NCBI GenBank assembly: GCA_002411365.1
Contig: DHSD01000005.1
Coordinates: 1 to 40,571 of the forward strand
Origin: Ruminococcaceae bacterium UBA5295
GTDB lineage: Bacteria; Bacillota; Clostridia; Oscillospirales; Acutalibacteraceae
DNA length: 40,571 bases
Direction: 5' to 3'
The position numbers and the translations under genes were made by a program. Numbering within the stretch: position 1 is the first letter of the stretch; each line of letters opens with the position of its first letter. Below are positions 33,808 to 40,571 of the stretch, in pieces. The notes under the pieces were generated by a model, which saw only the letters and a list, made by a program, of their open reading frames with translations, did not search any database and was not told the origin of the DNA.

Positions 33808-34716
33808 TTACAGGACTTCATCCTGGAATTTCATAAGCTCCTCAAGGTAGTGTTTTCCAATCTGGCTGAGAGAGGTATGCTCCCTTGTAATATAGCCCAT
33901 GTTCATTACGCCGTCTGTTTCCAGCTTTACGGCTTTGTACTCCGGGCCGTTCAACTCTGTGCAGATGATGCCAGAGCAGAGAGTGTAACCGTTGAGGCCT
34001 TTCATCAGGTTGAGCATGGTTGCGCGGTCGTTGACTTTGATTGTCCGCTTGTAATCGTATGTGCTCATGACCTCTTCCGCAAAATAAAAGGAGTTGTTGC
34101 TGCCCTGGTCAAACGAAAGGCAGGGATATTCCTCCAAATCGTCAATGCTTATCTCATTCCTGCCTGCGAGAGGATGCCCGCACCAAAGATAGGCATATAT
34201 TGAGCACGGGAAAAGCGGATGGAACTCAAGTTGGCTGTCCTTTAGCAGCTTGCGGATAACCTTTTCGTTGAAATCGCTTAAGTACAGTATACCTATTTCA
34301 CTTCTCCAGTCTTTAACGTTTTCTATTACTTCGTGTGTCTGTGTTTCATAAACAGCGAAGGCATACTTGTCCATACCAAAATATTTTACGGTTTCAACGA
34401 ACGCCTTTACGGCGAAAGAATAGTGCTGCATTGAAACGCTGAATTTAATCTTGCTCGTTTTCTTTTTTATAAAATGGTCTTCAGCGAGCTTGTACTGTTC
34501 GGCTATCTGGCGCGCGTAGCCTAGGAACTCAAGGCCGTCCGGCGTAAGTGTGACGCCGCGGTTAGTGCGCACCATAAGTGTCAGCCCAGTTTCATTTTCA
34601 AGGCTTTTCAGAGCTTCGGAAAGGCTTGGCTGGGATATAAACATGGATTTTGCGGCGTTGCTTATGGAGCCGCTGTCGGCTACTGCAATAAAATATTTCA
34701 TCTGCTGAAGTGTCAT
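33808..34716 (-). CDS. LysR-family transcriptional regulator
   Basis: A 302-residue LysR-type regulator. Residues 1-60 form the winged helix-turn-helix (MKYFIAVADSGSISNAAKSMFISQPSLSEALKSLENETG), and residues about 90-300 the effector-binding domain. No divergently transcribed partner lies directly upstream, so the target cannot be deduced from position. It stands alone between spoIVA and the DtxR-type gene. Confidence 0.9.
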   Translation of the reverse strand: MTLQQMKYFIAVADSGSISNAAKSMFISQPSLSEALKSLENETGLTLMVRTNRGVTLTPDGLEFLGYARQIAEQYKLAEDHFIKKKTSKIKFSVSMQHYSFAVKAFVETVKYFGMDKYAFAVYETQTHEVIENVKDWRSEIGILYLSDFNEKVIRKLLKDSQLEFHPLFPCSIYAYLWCGHPLAGRNEISIDDLEEYPCLSFDQGSNNSFYFAEEVMSTYDYKRTIKVNDRATMLNLMKGLNGYTLCSGIICTELNGPEYKAVKLETDGVMNMGYITREHTSLSQIGKHYLEELMKFQDEVL

Positions 34717-34840
34717 GCTAACTCACCAGCTTCATATTAACGTATTTAAAACTGTGTGTCAATTGTACAACCGCGCGGCCGTAGAGCCGCGCATCAATGC
34801 AAAAATGAAACTGACTGCAAGCAGATGGCGTTTTTCCCAT

Positions 34841-35323
34841 TTACCCAAACTGCTTAACTCGGTAAATGCGGAACTTTTTTTCAATTTCAGGGTTTGAGCG
34901 GAAAAAATCGATAAGAATTTTCAGGTTGGAAACTGTGGCAGCCGTGAGCGGATGCTCTATAAGCTCCACTTCTTCCAGAGTGTTTTTGCTGCCGATAAGC
35001 TTGAGAAATTCCGTAAGAATATTATGCCTTGCAAGAAAATATGAACCGAGCTTTTTGCCGGATTCTGTAAGCTGTATTATTTCATAACGGCCGTACCGTA
35101 TATATTCCATGCCTGCGAGCTTAACTATCATTTTTGATGCAGACGAAGGTTTGACCTGAAGGCATTCTGAAATCTTGCCTACACGCGTATACCCCCTATC
35201 CTTGCACAGGCGGTAAATCATTTCAAGATAATCTTCAAGCGCCGGGGAAAGGCGCCCATTTTCCTGGTCAAACATCCGGTATCCGCGCGCCGTGCGGAAA
35301 CCAGGCTCTGTTGCGCCGCTCAT
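34841..35323 (-). CDS. DtxR/MntR-family metal-dependent repressor
   Basis: A 160-residue regulator with the DtxR-type winged helix (LEDYLEMIYRLCKDRGYTRVGKISECLQVKPSSASKMIVKL) and the dimerisation domain. Expected metal ligands are present: Asp and Glu in EDYLEMIY, His in LARHNIL, and Glu, Glu, His in EVELIEHP. Whether it senses iron or manganese cannot be decided; the divergent feo genes favour iron. AGGAGG 9 bases upstream sets the ATG at 35323; a GTG at 35329 is weaker. Confidence 0.88.
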   Translation of the reverse strand: MSGATEPGFRTARGYRMFDQENGRLSPALEDYLEMIYRLCKDRGYTRVGKISECLQVKPSSASKMIVKLAGMEYIRYGRYEIIQLTESGKKLGSYFLARHNILTEFLKLIGSKNTLEEVELIEHPLTAATVSNLKILIDFFRSNPEIEKKFRIYRVKQFG

Positions 35324-35390
35324 TTGCACTTTCCTCCTAATATATTTTGCTTTAAGTATACTGTAACAATTTCAGTTTAAGAACCATATA

Positions 35391-35399
35391 TTAGCCTAA
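35391..35399 (+). promoter_or_regulatory. Candidate DtxR-type operator between the regulator and feoA
   Basis: TTAGCCTAA is a perfect 9-base palindrome and is the central part of known DtxR/IdeR boxes. It lies in the divergent intergenic region, about 70 bases upstream of the regulator start and about 90 bases upstream of feoA. It is short, so the match could be chance. Confidence 0.4.
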
Positions 35400-35486
35400 G
35401 GAAAATAATCAGGCTGTTTCTGCGGCAAGTCTGCTGAGAGCAGCCGTACGTATCTATTATTTTTTGCATATTAAGGGGGAACTTGC

Positions 35487-35723
35487 ATGGACAGTATGGA
35501 ACTTTCGCTTGACCGCCTGCCGGTTGGCAGAAAGGCGAATGTGGTTTCACTTAAGTCGAACGGTACAGACAGAAGGCGTATGCTGGACCTTGGGATTATC
35601 CGCGGAACTGAAATTGAGCCGCTTTATAAAAGCCCTTCGGGCAATCCTGTGGCGTATTGGATACGCGGCGCCGTGATTGCGCTGCGAACTGACGTTTCTT
35701 CAAAAATACTTGTAAAAGTCTGA
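35487..35723 (+). CDS. feoA: Ferrous iron transport protein FeoA
   Basis: A 78-residue SH3-like protein that works with FeoB in Fe(II) uptake. It shows the family pattern LSLDRLPVGRKANVVSL, RRMLDLGIIRGTEIEPL and IRGAVIALRTDVSSKILV. A GGGGGA site precedes the ATG at 35487. It is the first feo gene, 109 bases before feoB, and would be controlled by the divergent DtxR-type regulator. Confidence 0.9.
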   Translation: MDSMELSLDRLPVGRKANVVSLKSNGTDRRRMLDLGIIRGTEIEPLYKSPSGNPVAYWIRGAVIALRTDVSSKILVKV

Positions 35724-35832
35724 AAACTCTCGGGCAGGCTCCGCTTCCTTTTGAGCATTGGACCTGAATAAGGAAGCGTGGAACGGCTGCCTGAATATCT
35801 TATTCTGATATGATGTTTTGCATGAAAGGCAG

Positions 35833-37179
35833 ATGCATATTGTGGGGCTTTCAAGTGAATCGACAGGCACCGAAGTTTTGAATGAGTGCAGCGGAGTGCT
35901 GGATATCCATAAAGAGACGCAGGAAGATAAAGTAATCGCTTTGGCGGGAAACCCGAATGTGGGTAAAAGCACAGTCTTCAACAGCCTGACGGGAATGAAG
36001 CAGCACACGGGCAACTGGCCCGGAAAAACTGTGGCTAATGCCCAGGGTAGCTGCAAATATAAAAATAAAAATTATGTTTTTGTAGATATTCCCGGTACTT
36101 ATTCTCTGATGGCAAATTCTGAGGAAGAGGAAATTGCACGCGACTTTATCTGCTTCGGCGGGCAGGACGCAGTAGTTGTTGTTGCGGATGCGACATGCCT
36201 TGAGCGCAACCTGAATTTAGTGCTGCAGACAATGGAGATTTCGGGGCAGGTTATTTTATGCGTTAACCTTATTGACGAAGCTGAGAAAAAGAAAATACGC
36301 ATTAAGCTAAACGTGCTTCAGGAACAGCTCGGCATTCCTGTTGTGGGCACAAGCGCCAGAAGTGGGAAAGGCCTTAGCCGCCTGATGGATGCCGTGGCGG
36401 CCGTGACATCTCGGAAGCACAGATCCGGAGCCCTCCAAATCGGTTACGGCAAAGCTGTTGAAAAGGCTGTCGCCATTCTCCAGCCGGCAGTGGAGCGGGG
36501 ACTTAAAAGCAGGCTTAACAGCCGCTGGGCTTCCCTGAAGCTGCTTGACGGTGACGCAAGCATACTCAACTCCATGAAAAAATATCTCGGCTACGATATC
36601 CTTTCAGAAAATGGGGTATCTGAAAGCCTTTCGGAAGCTAAAGAATTGCTTAATGCGGAAGGGATAACCAGTGAAAATTTCCGTGACCACATAGTTACGA
36701 AAATCGTCTGCACATGCGAGAAAATAAGCAAAAAAGCCGTTGTATATGAAAAGGCAGAGTATGAGGAACGCGACAGGAAAATAGATCATATACTTACTTC
36801 AAAGGCCACCGGCATACCGATTATGATTCTGCTTCTCTGCAGTATTTTCTGGCTGACGATTACAGGGGCAAACTATCCTTCCGAACTGATTGCGGAAGGG
36901 CTTTCGTGGGTAGGAAGCCGCCTTGCGGGCCTCTGCGTTGCCGCATGTGCACCTGCATGGGTGAAAGGGCTGCTTGTGGACGGGTGTTACCGTACGCTTG
37001 CATGGGTTGTTTCCGTCATGCTGCCGCCAATGGCAATATTTTTTCCGCTTTTTACGCTGCTTGAAGACTGCGGTTACCTTCCGCGTGTAGCGTTTAACAT
37101 GGACAATTTTTTCAGGAAAGCGTGCGCACACGGCAAACAAGCGCTCACCATGTGCATGGTGTGTACAATTATGCAATAG
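35833..37179 (+). pseudogene. feoB: FeoB truncated at its membrane core by element insertion
   Basis: The N-terminal part (about 448 residues) of the Fe(II) transporter GTPase. The G domain is complete: GNPNVGKST (G1), DIPGTYSLM (G3), NLID (G4) and SARSGKG (G5). A helical domain and the first membrane helices (ILLLCSIFWLTI, AWVVSVMLPPMAIFFPLFTLL) follow. The conserved core motif GKQALTMCM should continue with GFGCNA; instead VCTIMQ and a stop follow. About 200 residues with the remaining helices are missing, so it cannot transport iron as it stands. The first 30 residues are weakly defined; the ATG at 35833 is a choice, and TTG at 35818 is the alternative. Confidence 0.88.
37146..37161. other. 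Candidate serine-recombinase crossover site at the feoB junction
   Basis: CACCATG, TG, CATGGTG: a perfect 7-bp inverted repeat around a TG dinucleotide, at the point where the feoB sequence ends. Serine integrases exchange strands at a 2-bp core flanked by quasi-palindromic arms. The natural feoB codons here (Thr-Met-Cys-Met-Gly) would themselves read ATGTGCATGG, so the identity between target and element may extend over that region. Confidence 0.55.
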
Positions 37180-37182
37180 GAC

Positions 37183-38583
37183 TTAAATTCGCCATTTTAT
37201 ATTTATGATATCATCATCTATCCAGATCGACTGGATTAATGTTGATACAAATAACCGCTTTTTTTCAAGGCTTCCGCTGCTGAAAACTTCGTTTAACTTT
37301 GAAAACGTATCGATGAATTCTTTAATTGGTTTATCCCTGCTTACTTGCGATTTTGCAAGCTTTTGATTTAAACTGTCTTTTTCTTTTTGCAAAGCGGAAA
37401 TACGCTCTGCAGTTTTTTCCATTGGTATTGTACCAATTTGATATAAATCAATCATGCGGTTTATTTGCGTGTCAATCTCTCTGGCCTTTATAATTATGGC
37501 TTTTTTATCAGCCCCAGTCTGTTTTGTACTGTTACCTAAAATTTGTTTTAAATAATTTTTGTCATATTTTAGGCGCTTAATTTCATTAACAACTATAGCA
37601 TCAAGTCCTTCTATTCCATAATTGCGGTTTTTACAGTTTCGATCTTTTATATATTTTTTACATCCTTTTGACCGAGAATAACATTTGTAATAACCATGGC
37701 ATGCGTTATATTTAGCACCGCACTTTTTACAATAAATAAGGCTTGATAATAAGTGTTCAGCCCTGAAAGGCGTTTTTTGGGCGCTGTTTTTTTTGTTTTG
37801 CCGTTCTGGTGATTTCAACAATTTTTGTGTTTCAAAAAATGCTTCTTTATTAATGATAGGCTTATGAACTCCGTTATACTCGACACCTTTAAATTTCACT
37901 TTGCCAATGTATACTGAATTCCTTAAAACATTTATAACAAGCGAATGGCTGCTCCAATCTCCGTATTTATTGTGCATATACTTTTGTATTGAGTTAATGC
38001 TGTATCCGTTTAAAAACTTTTTATACACTTCCTTAACTTGAGAAGCTTTGTACTCATCTACAATCAAATTGCCGTTAATATATTTGTACCCTGTTGGCGG
38101 TGTAGGCCCACCGTGATAATATCCTGCTTTGCTTCTGCCGATACGGCCCATTGTGAACCGCTCTGTAATTTGGTCTTTTTCAAGTTGGGCAAATACAGAT
38201 AAAATACCGATCATGGCACGCCCAAAAGGTGACGACGTATCAAAATCTTCATTCATGGATACAAACTCAACATTGTTAGCGATAAATTCATCTTCAATCA
38301 ATGTGAGTGTGTCTTTTTGGGAACGACTTAAACGGTCCAGTTTATAAACGGCCACCATATCAATCAAACCTGCGTGTATGTCTTTCAGCATTTGTTGAAG
38401 TGCGGGCCTGTTTGTGTTTCCTCCCGAATATCCGCCGTCGGTATAGATCCTATAAATGCTCCAGCTTTTTGCTGTACAATATGCCTTCAGCCGCTCTATT
38501 TGCTCGTCAATGCTGTAGTTTTCAATTTGATTTTCAGTTGATACACGGACATAACATGCAACCTTAAAAAACAATTTTTGCAT
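37183..38583 (-). CDS. Large serine recombinase (site-specific integrase)
   Basis: A 466-residue recombinase. The N-terminal resolvase domain has YVRVSTENQ with the catalytic Ser (residue 15), YSIDEQIE, and KLDRLSR with catalytic Arg residues. The recombinase domain follows (about 150-260, with PPTGYKY and LRNSVYIGKVKF), then a zinc ribbon (CKKCGAKYNACHGYYKC, then C-rich SKGC) and a Lys/Glu-rich coiled coil near 360-420. The enzyme acts without host factors on att sites. AAGAAGG 7 bases upstream favours the ATG at 38583 over 38634. Codon use is clearly more AT-rich than in host genes. Its 3' end lies 3 bases from the truncated feoB stop codon. Confidence 0.93.
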   Translation of the reverse strand: MQKLFFKVACYVRVSTENQIENYSIDEQIERLKAYCTAKSWSIYRIYTDGGYSGGNTNRPALQQMLKDIHAGLIDMVAVYKLDRLSRSQKDTLTLIEDEFIANNVEFVSMNEDFDTSSPFGRAMIGILSVFAQLEKDQITERFTMGRIGRSKAGYYHGGPTPPTGYKYINGNLIVDEYKASQVKEVYKKFLNGYSINSIQKYMHNKYGDWSSHSLVINVLRNSVYIGKVKFKGVEYNGVHKPIINKEAFFETQKLLKSPERQNKKNSAQKTPFRAEHLLSSLIYCKKCGAKYNACHGYYKCYSRSKGCKKYIKDRNCKNRNYGIEGLDAIVVNEIKRLKYDKNYLKQILGNSTKQTGADKKAIIIKAREIDTQINRMIDLYQIGTIPMEKTAERISALQKEKDSLNQKLAKSQVSRDKPIKEFIDTFSKLNEVFSSGSLEKKRLFVSTLIQSIWIDDDIINIKWRI

Positions 38584-38777
38584 CAACATGCCTTCTTTTG
38601 CAGGCTGTTCATATTTATTCCCTGCCTTTCGCATTTAGTACAGCTAAAAGTTTTACGGGTGAGCAATCATTTATTTATCCCCAATGATCTTATTGGCCTT
38701 AGCGGCAGTCATGAAAGTACATAAAAGATACAAGTCGTACAAACCTTACTGCATACCGTTTATTGGAGATGATTCCC

Positions 38778-38945
38778 ATGGCAAAAGGAGAAAAGGAAAA
38801 ACCATTTAAACCGCGGATTATACATACGATGGCAGACGGTAGTGTTAGAGATTCTGTTGAAGGATACCCTGTGCCTGTTAATGAAACGACTATAACAGCT
38901 TATAGGATTTTGGCATTTACCGGTAAAAACGAAAATAAGGAATAG
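38778..38945 (+). CDS. Small conserved-looking protein divergent from the recombinase
   Basis: A 55-residue protein, MAKGEKEKPFKPRIIHTMAD at the start and SVRDSVEGYPVPVNETTITA in the middle. A GGAG site 9 bases upstream fixes the ATG at 38778; an in-frame TTG at 38763 would overlap that site. Small ORFs of this type are, from memory, common beside clostridial serine recombinases, so it may be an excision helper or regulator; that role is inference. Highly charged, no membrane helix. Confidence 0.65.
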   Translation: MAKGEKEKPFKPRIIHTMADGSVRDSVEGYPVPVNETTITAYRILAFTGKNENKE

Positions 38946-39026
38946 ATAAAATAAAGGCGTTTAAACCGCAGAAAAGTGTGCCCCTCCCGGTTTAACGGGC
39001 AGTTACCGGAATTAGGGAATTAGGAC

Positions 39027-39060
39027 AAAAACGCGCGTGAAGCTCTACACTTCACGTGCG
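39027..39060 (-). terminator. Terminator of the GH94 gene
   Basis: On the minus strand the arms CGCACGTGAAG and CTTCACGCGCG pair (one G-T) around a 7-base loop, followed by TTTTT. Confidence 0.85.
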
Positions 39061-39113
39061 CAAAACAGCAAACATATGTCTCATTTAGTTATGTAACATA
39101 TCAAACCGTAATA

Positions 39114-40571
39114 TCAGCCCATTACAACTTTTACATCATGCCTTTTCCCGTCGCCAAACGCAGGCAGGAGATTTCCATCAATTTCATTTCCGTCAGCGCT
39201 GAGTGACTTTACCCCTTTCTGCACACCCGCGGAATTGTCGACCTCAATATGGTAATCCGCACCGCGGAAACGCCTCTCAACCATAAAGTGATCCATCCAT
39301 GAAGGGACGCACGGGTCTATTTGCAGCCCGTCGAACTGCGGCCTGATTCCCAGAATATACTGTGAAATATTATAAAATGACCAAGCGGCCGTCCCTGTAA
39401 GCCATGAATTTTTCGCTTCGCCAAACCTGGCAGCGTCCCTTCCTGCAACCATCTGTGAGTACACATACGGCTCCGTGCGGTGTATATCGCTTACGTTTTC
39501 CAGATAAGTCGGGCAGATTCTGCGGTAAACCTCAAACGCGCGGTCACCATGTCCCAGGACGGTTTCCGCAATGGAAATCCACGGGTTGTTATGGCAGAAA
39601 ATTCCGCCGTTTTCCTTATATCCCGGCGGATATGAGGAAATTTCCCCAAGGCTCAACCTGTACGACGTATACGGCGGCCAGTGGAGCATAATGCCATATT
39701 TAGTGTCAAGCAGCCTGTGAACCGATTCAAGTGCCATTTCGGCAAAGCCCTCTTTAACGCCTATTCCGGCCATAACGCAAAAACCCTGCGGCTCAATGAA
39801 TATTTTCCCTTCGTCACATTCATGCGAGCCCACCTTCCTGCCATGGGCGTCATAAGCCCGCAAAAACCATTTGCCGTCCCAACCATATTTCAGTATTGCA
39901 CCGGTCATCTTTTTTATCTCCTTCTCCGCGCGTGCAGCTTCTTCAGCGTCACCCGTGCGGCGGCAGATCTCCGCATAGTCAGGGCCAATCAGTATAAACA
40001 TCCCGGCAATGAATACAGACTCTGCAATCCCGCTTTCAAAATTTGAGCACGTCTGGAATGACTCGCCTGGCGTTTCGGAATAGCAGTTCAGGTTAAGGCA
40101 GTCGTTCCAGTCTGCACGGCCAATCAGTGGAAGGCCGTGCGGGCCGCGGTTTTTGAGCACATGGGCAAATGAACGCTTCAGGTGCTCCATGAGCGTGGCA
40201 GACTTTTCCGCGCGGTTGTCAAACGGGACATATTCGCCCAGCACGGACCAGTCACCTGTTTCTTTCAGGTATGCGCTTACGCCGAAAATAAGCCACAGCG
40301 GATCATCGTTAAAACCGCTGCCAACCTCCATGTTACCACGTTTTGTCAGCGGCTGGTACTGGTGGTACGCGCTGCCGTCCTCCAGCTGTGTGGCAGTAAT
40401 GTCGAGTATGCGCTGCCTTGCACGCGCCGGTACAAGGTGCACAATCCCAAGCAGGTCCTGCGCCGAGTCGCGGAAACCCATCCCGCGCCCTATGCCAGAC
40501 TCAAAATACGAGGCTGAGCGCGACATGTTAAACGTCACCATGCACTGGTACTGGTTCCAGATATTCACCAT
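39114..40571 (-). CDS. Cellobiose phosphorylase, C-terminal part (GH94), cut by the window edge
   Basis: 485 residues of a GH94 phosphorylase, which converts cellobiose and phosphate to glucose 1-phosphate and glucose in the cytoplasm. The Met at the window edge is internal, because WNQYQCMVTFNMSRSASYFE is a mid-protein motif; about 320 residues are missing. RADWNDCLN holds the general-acid Asp. FRDSAQDLLG, PLTKRGNMEVGSGFNDD and PQGFCVMAGIG are further family stretches. Close similarity to the cellobiose type makes that substrate likely, but cellodextrin phosphorylase cannot be excluded from this part. Base composition is host-like, unlike the adjacent recombinase. Confidence 0.9.
   Translation of the reverse strand: MVNIWNQYQCMVTFNMSRSASYFESGIGRGMGFRDSAQDLLGIVHLVPARARQRILDITATQLEDGSAYHQYQPLTKRGNMEVGSGFNDDPLWLIFGVSAYLKETGDWSVLGEYVPFDNRAEKSATLMEHLKRSFAHVLKNRGPHGLPLIGRADWNDCLNLNCYSETPGESFQTCSNFESGIAESVFIAGMFILIGPDYAEICRRTGDAEEAARAEKEIKKMTGAILKYGWDGKWFLRAYDAHGRKVGSHECDEGKIFIEPQGFCVMAGIGVKEGFAEMALESVHRLLDTKYGIMLHWPPYTSYRLSLGEISSYPPGYKENGGIFCHNNPWISIAETVLGHGDRAFEVYRRICPTYLENVSDIHRTEPYVYSQMVAGRDAARFGEAKNSWLTGTAAWSFYNISQYILGIRPQFDGLQIDPCVPSWMDHFMVERRFRGADYHIEVDNSAGVQKGVKSLSADGNEIDGNLLPAFGDGKRHDVKVVMG

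Larger units (their letters stand above)
37155..38945. mobile_element. Left edge of an integrated element (right boundary not found)
   Basis: The stretch carries a large serine recombinase and one small ORF. Its base composition is more AT-rich than the neighbours. It begins inside feoB. No second half of feoB appears to the right, so the element's far end lies outside the window or has been rearranged; the given end is only the last clear non-host ORF. Confidence 0.55.

Noticed and set aside
34715..34897. Small plus-strand ORF between the LysR and DtxR-type genes
   Set aside because: It has no ribosome site and runs into the end of the regulator gene; the translation shows no protein-like pattern.
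38640..38777. A copy of the GTACAA...TGCA words seen at the feoB junction, as a possible second att half
   Set aside because: The match is short, in the same rather than the inverted orientation, and has differing spacing, so it can be chance.
38975..39005. Small hairpin CCCG-GTTTAA-CGGG after the 55-residue ORF
   Set aside because: The stem is only four base pairs and no T run follows, so I do not call it a terminator.
1..40571. CRISPR arrays, tRNA or rRNA genes, insertion-sequence transposases
   Set aside because: No regularly spaced repeats, tRNA-like cloverleaf or transposase motif was seen; the only recombinase is the serine enzyme at 37183-38583.

Overview
The window reads as a chromosomal segment of an anaerobic, endospore-forming, Gram-positive bacterium of the Clostridia, most likely an Oscillospiraceae/Ruminococcaceae-type lineage (inference). 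The grounds are the endospore genes sipL-spoIVA and the yabM-mazG-rqcP-yabP-yabQ-divIC-yabR block, Shine-Dalgarno sites of the GGAGG type, many TTG/GTG starts, sigma-A promoters with 17-bp spacers and a CIRCE element. Almost all of it is ordinary core genome. No tRNA, rRNA or CRISPR array was found.

Layout. 1-3490: a DUF4186 protein, a D,D-carboxypeptidase with altered active-site motifs, a CPBP membrane protease and tadA. 3543-4494 (minus): a two-gene hemerythrin-cheX operon behind a perfect consensus promoter. 4547-7830: a thiamine operon thiD-thiC-thiE behind two nearly identical TPP riboswitches in series, each with its own terminator, then an mgtC pseudogene. 8411-15790: recJ-rel, an MBL hydrolase, hemZ and a nucleoside kinase. 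15793-21430: a zinc-ribbon protein, then the sporulation/division/translation block. 21461-26955: an amidohydrolase, hpf, a THUMP methyltransferase, groES-groEL under CIRCE and an unlisted 48-residue ORF. 26997-30374: pyruvate kinase, then a minus-strand M50 protease with a one-pass membrane partner, and a small unknown protein. 30670-33737: sipL-spoIVA. 33808-34716: a LysR regulator.

The right end is the most unusual part. A DtxR-type regulator diverges from feoA-feoB, but feoB stops abruptly in its conserved membrane-core motif. Three bases beyond its stop codon lies the 3' end of an AT-rich large serine recombinase. The junction contains a perfect 7-bp inverted repeat around a TG dinucleotide, the architecture of a serine-integrase crossover site. 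The rest of feoB is not in the window. Beyond the recombinase come a 55-residue ORF and then the C-terminal part of a GH94 cellobiose phosphorylase that runs off the window. This looks like one edge of an integrated element that inactivates ferrous iron uptake, perhaps reversibly.

Working together: the sporulation genes serve coat assembly (SipL, SpoIVA) and mother-cell functions (SpoVB-like, YabP, YabQ), and candidate sigma-E promoters precede two of them. RecJ, Rel, Hpf, RqcP, HU, GroESL and MazG form a stress and translation-quality set. All functional calls rest on sequence reading only; no database search was run.
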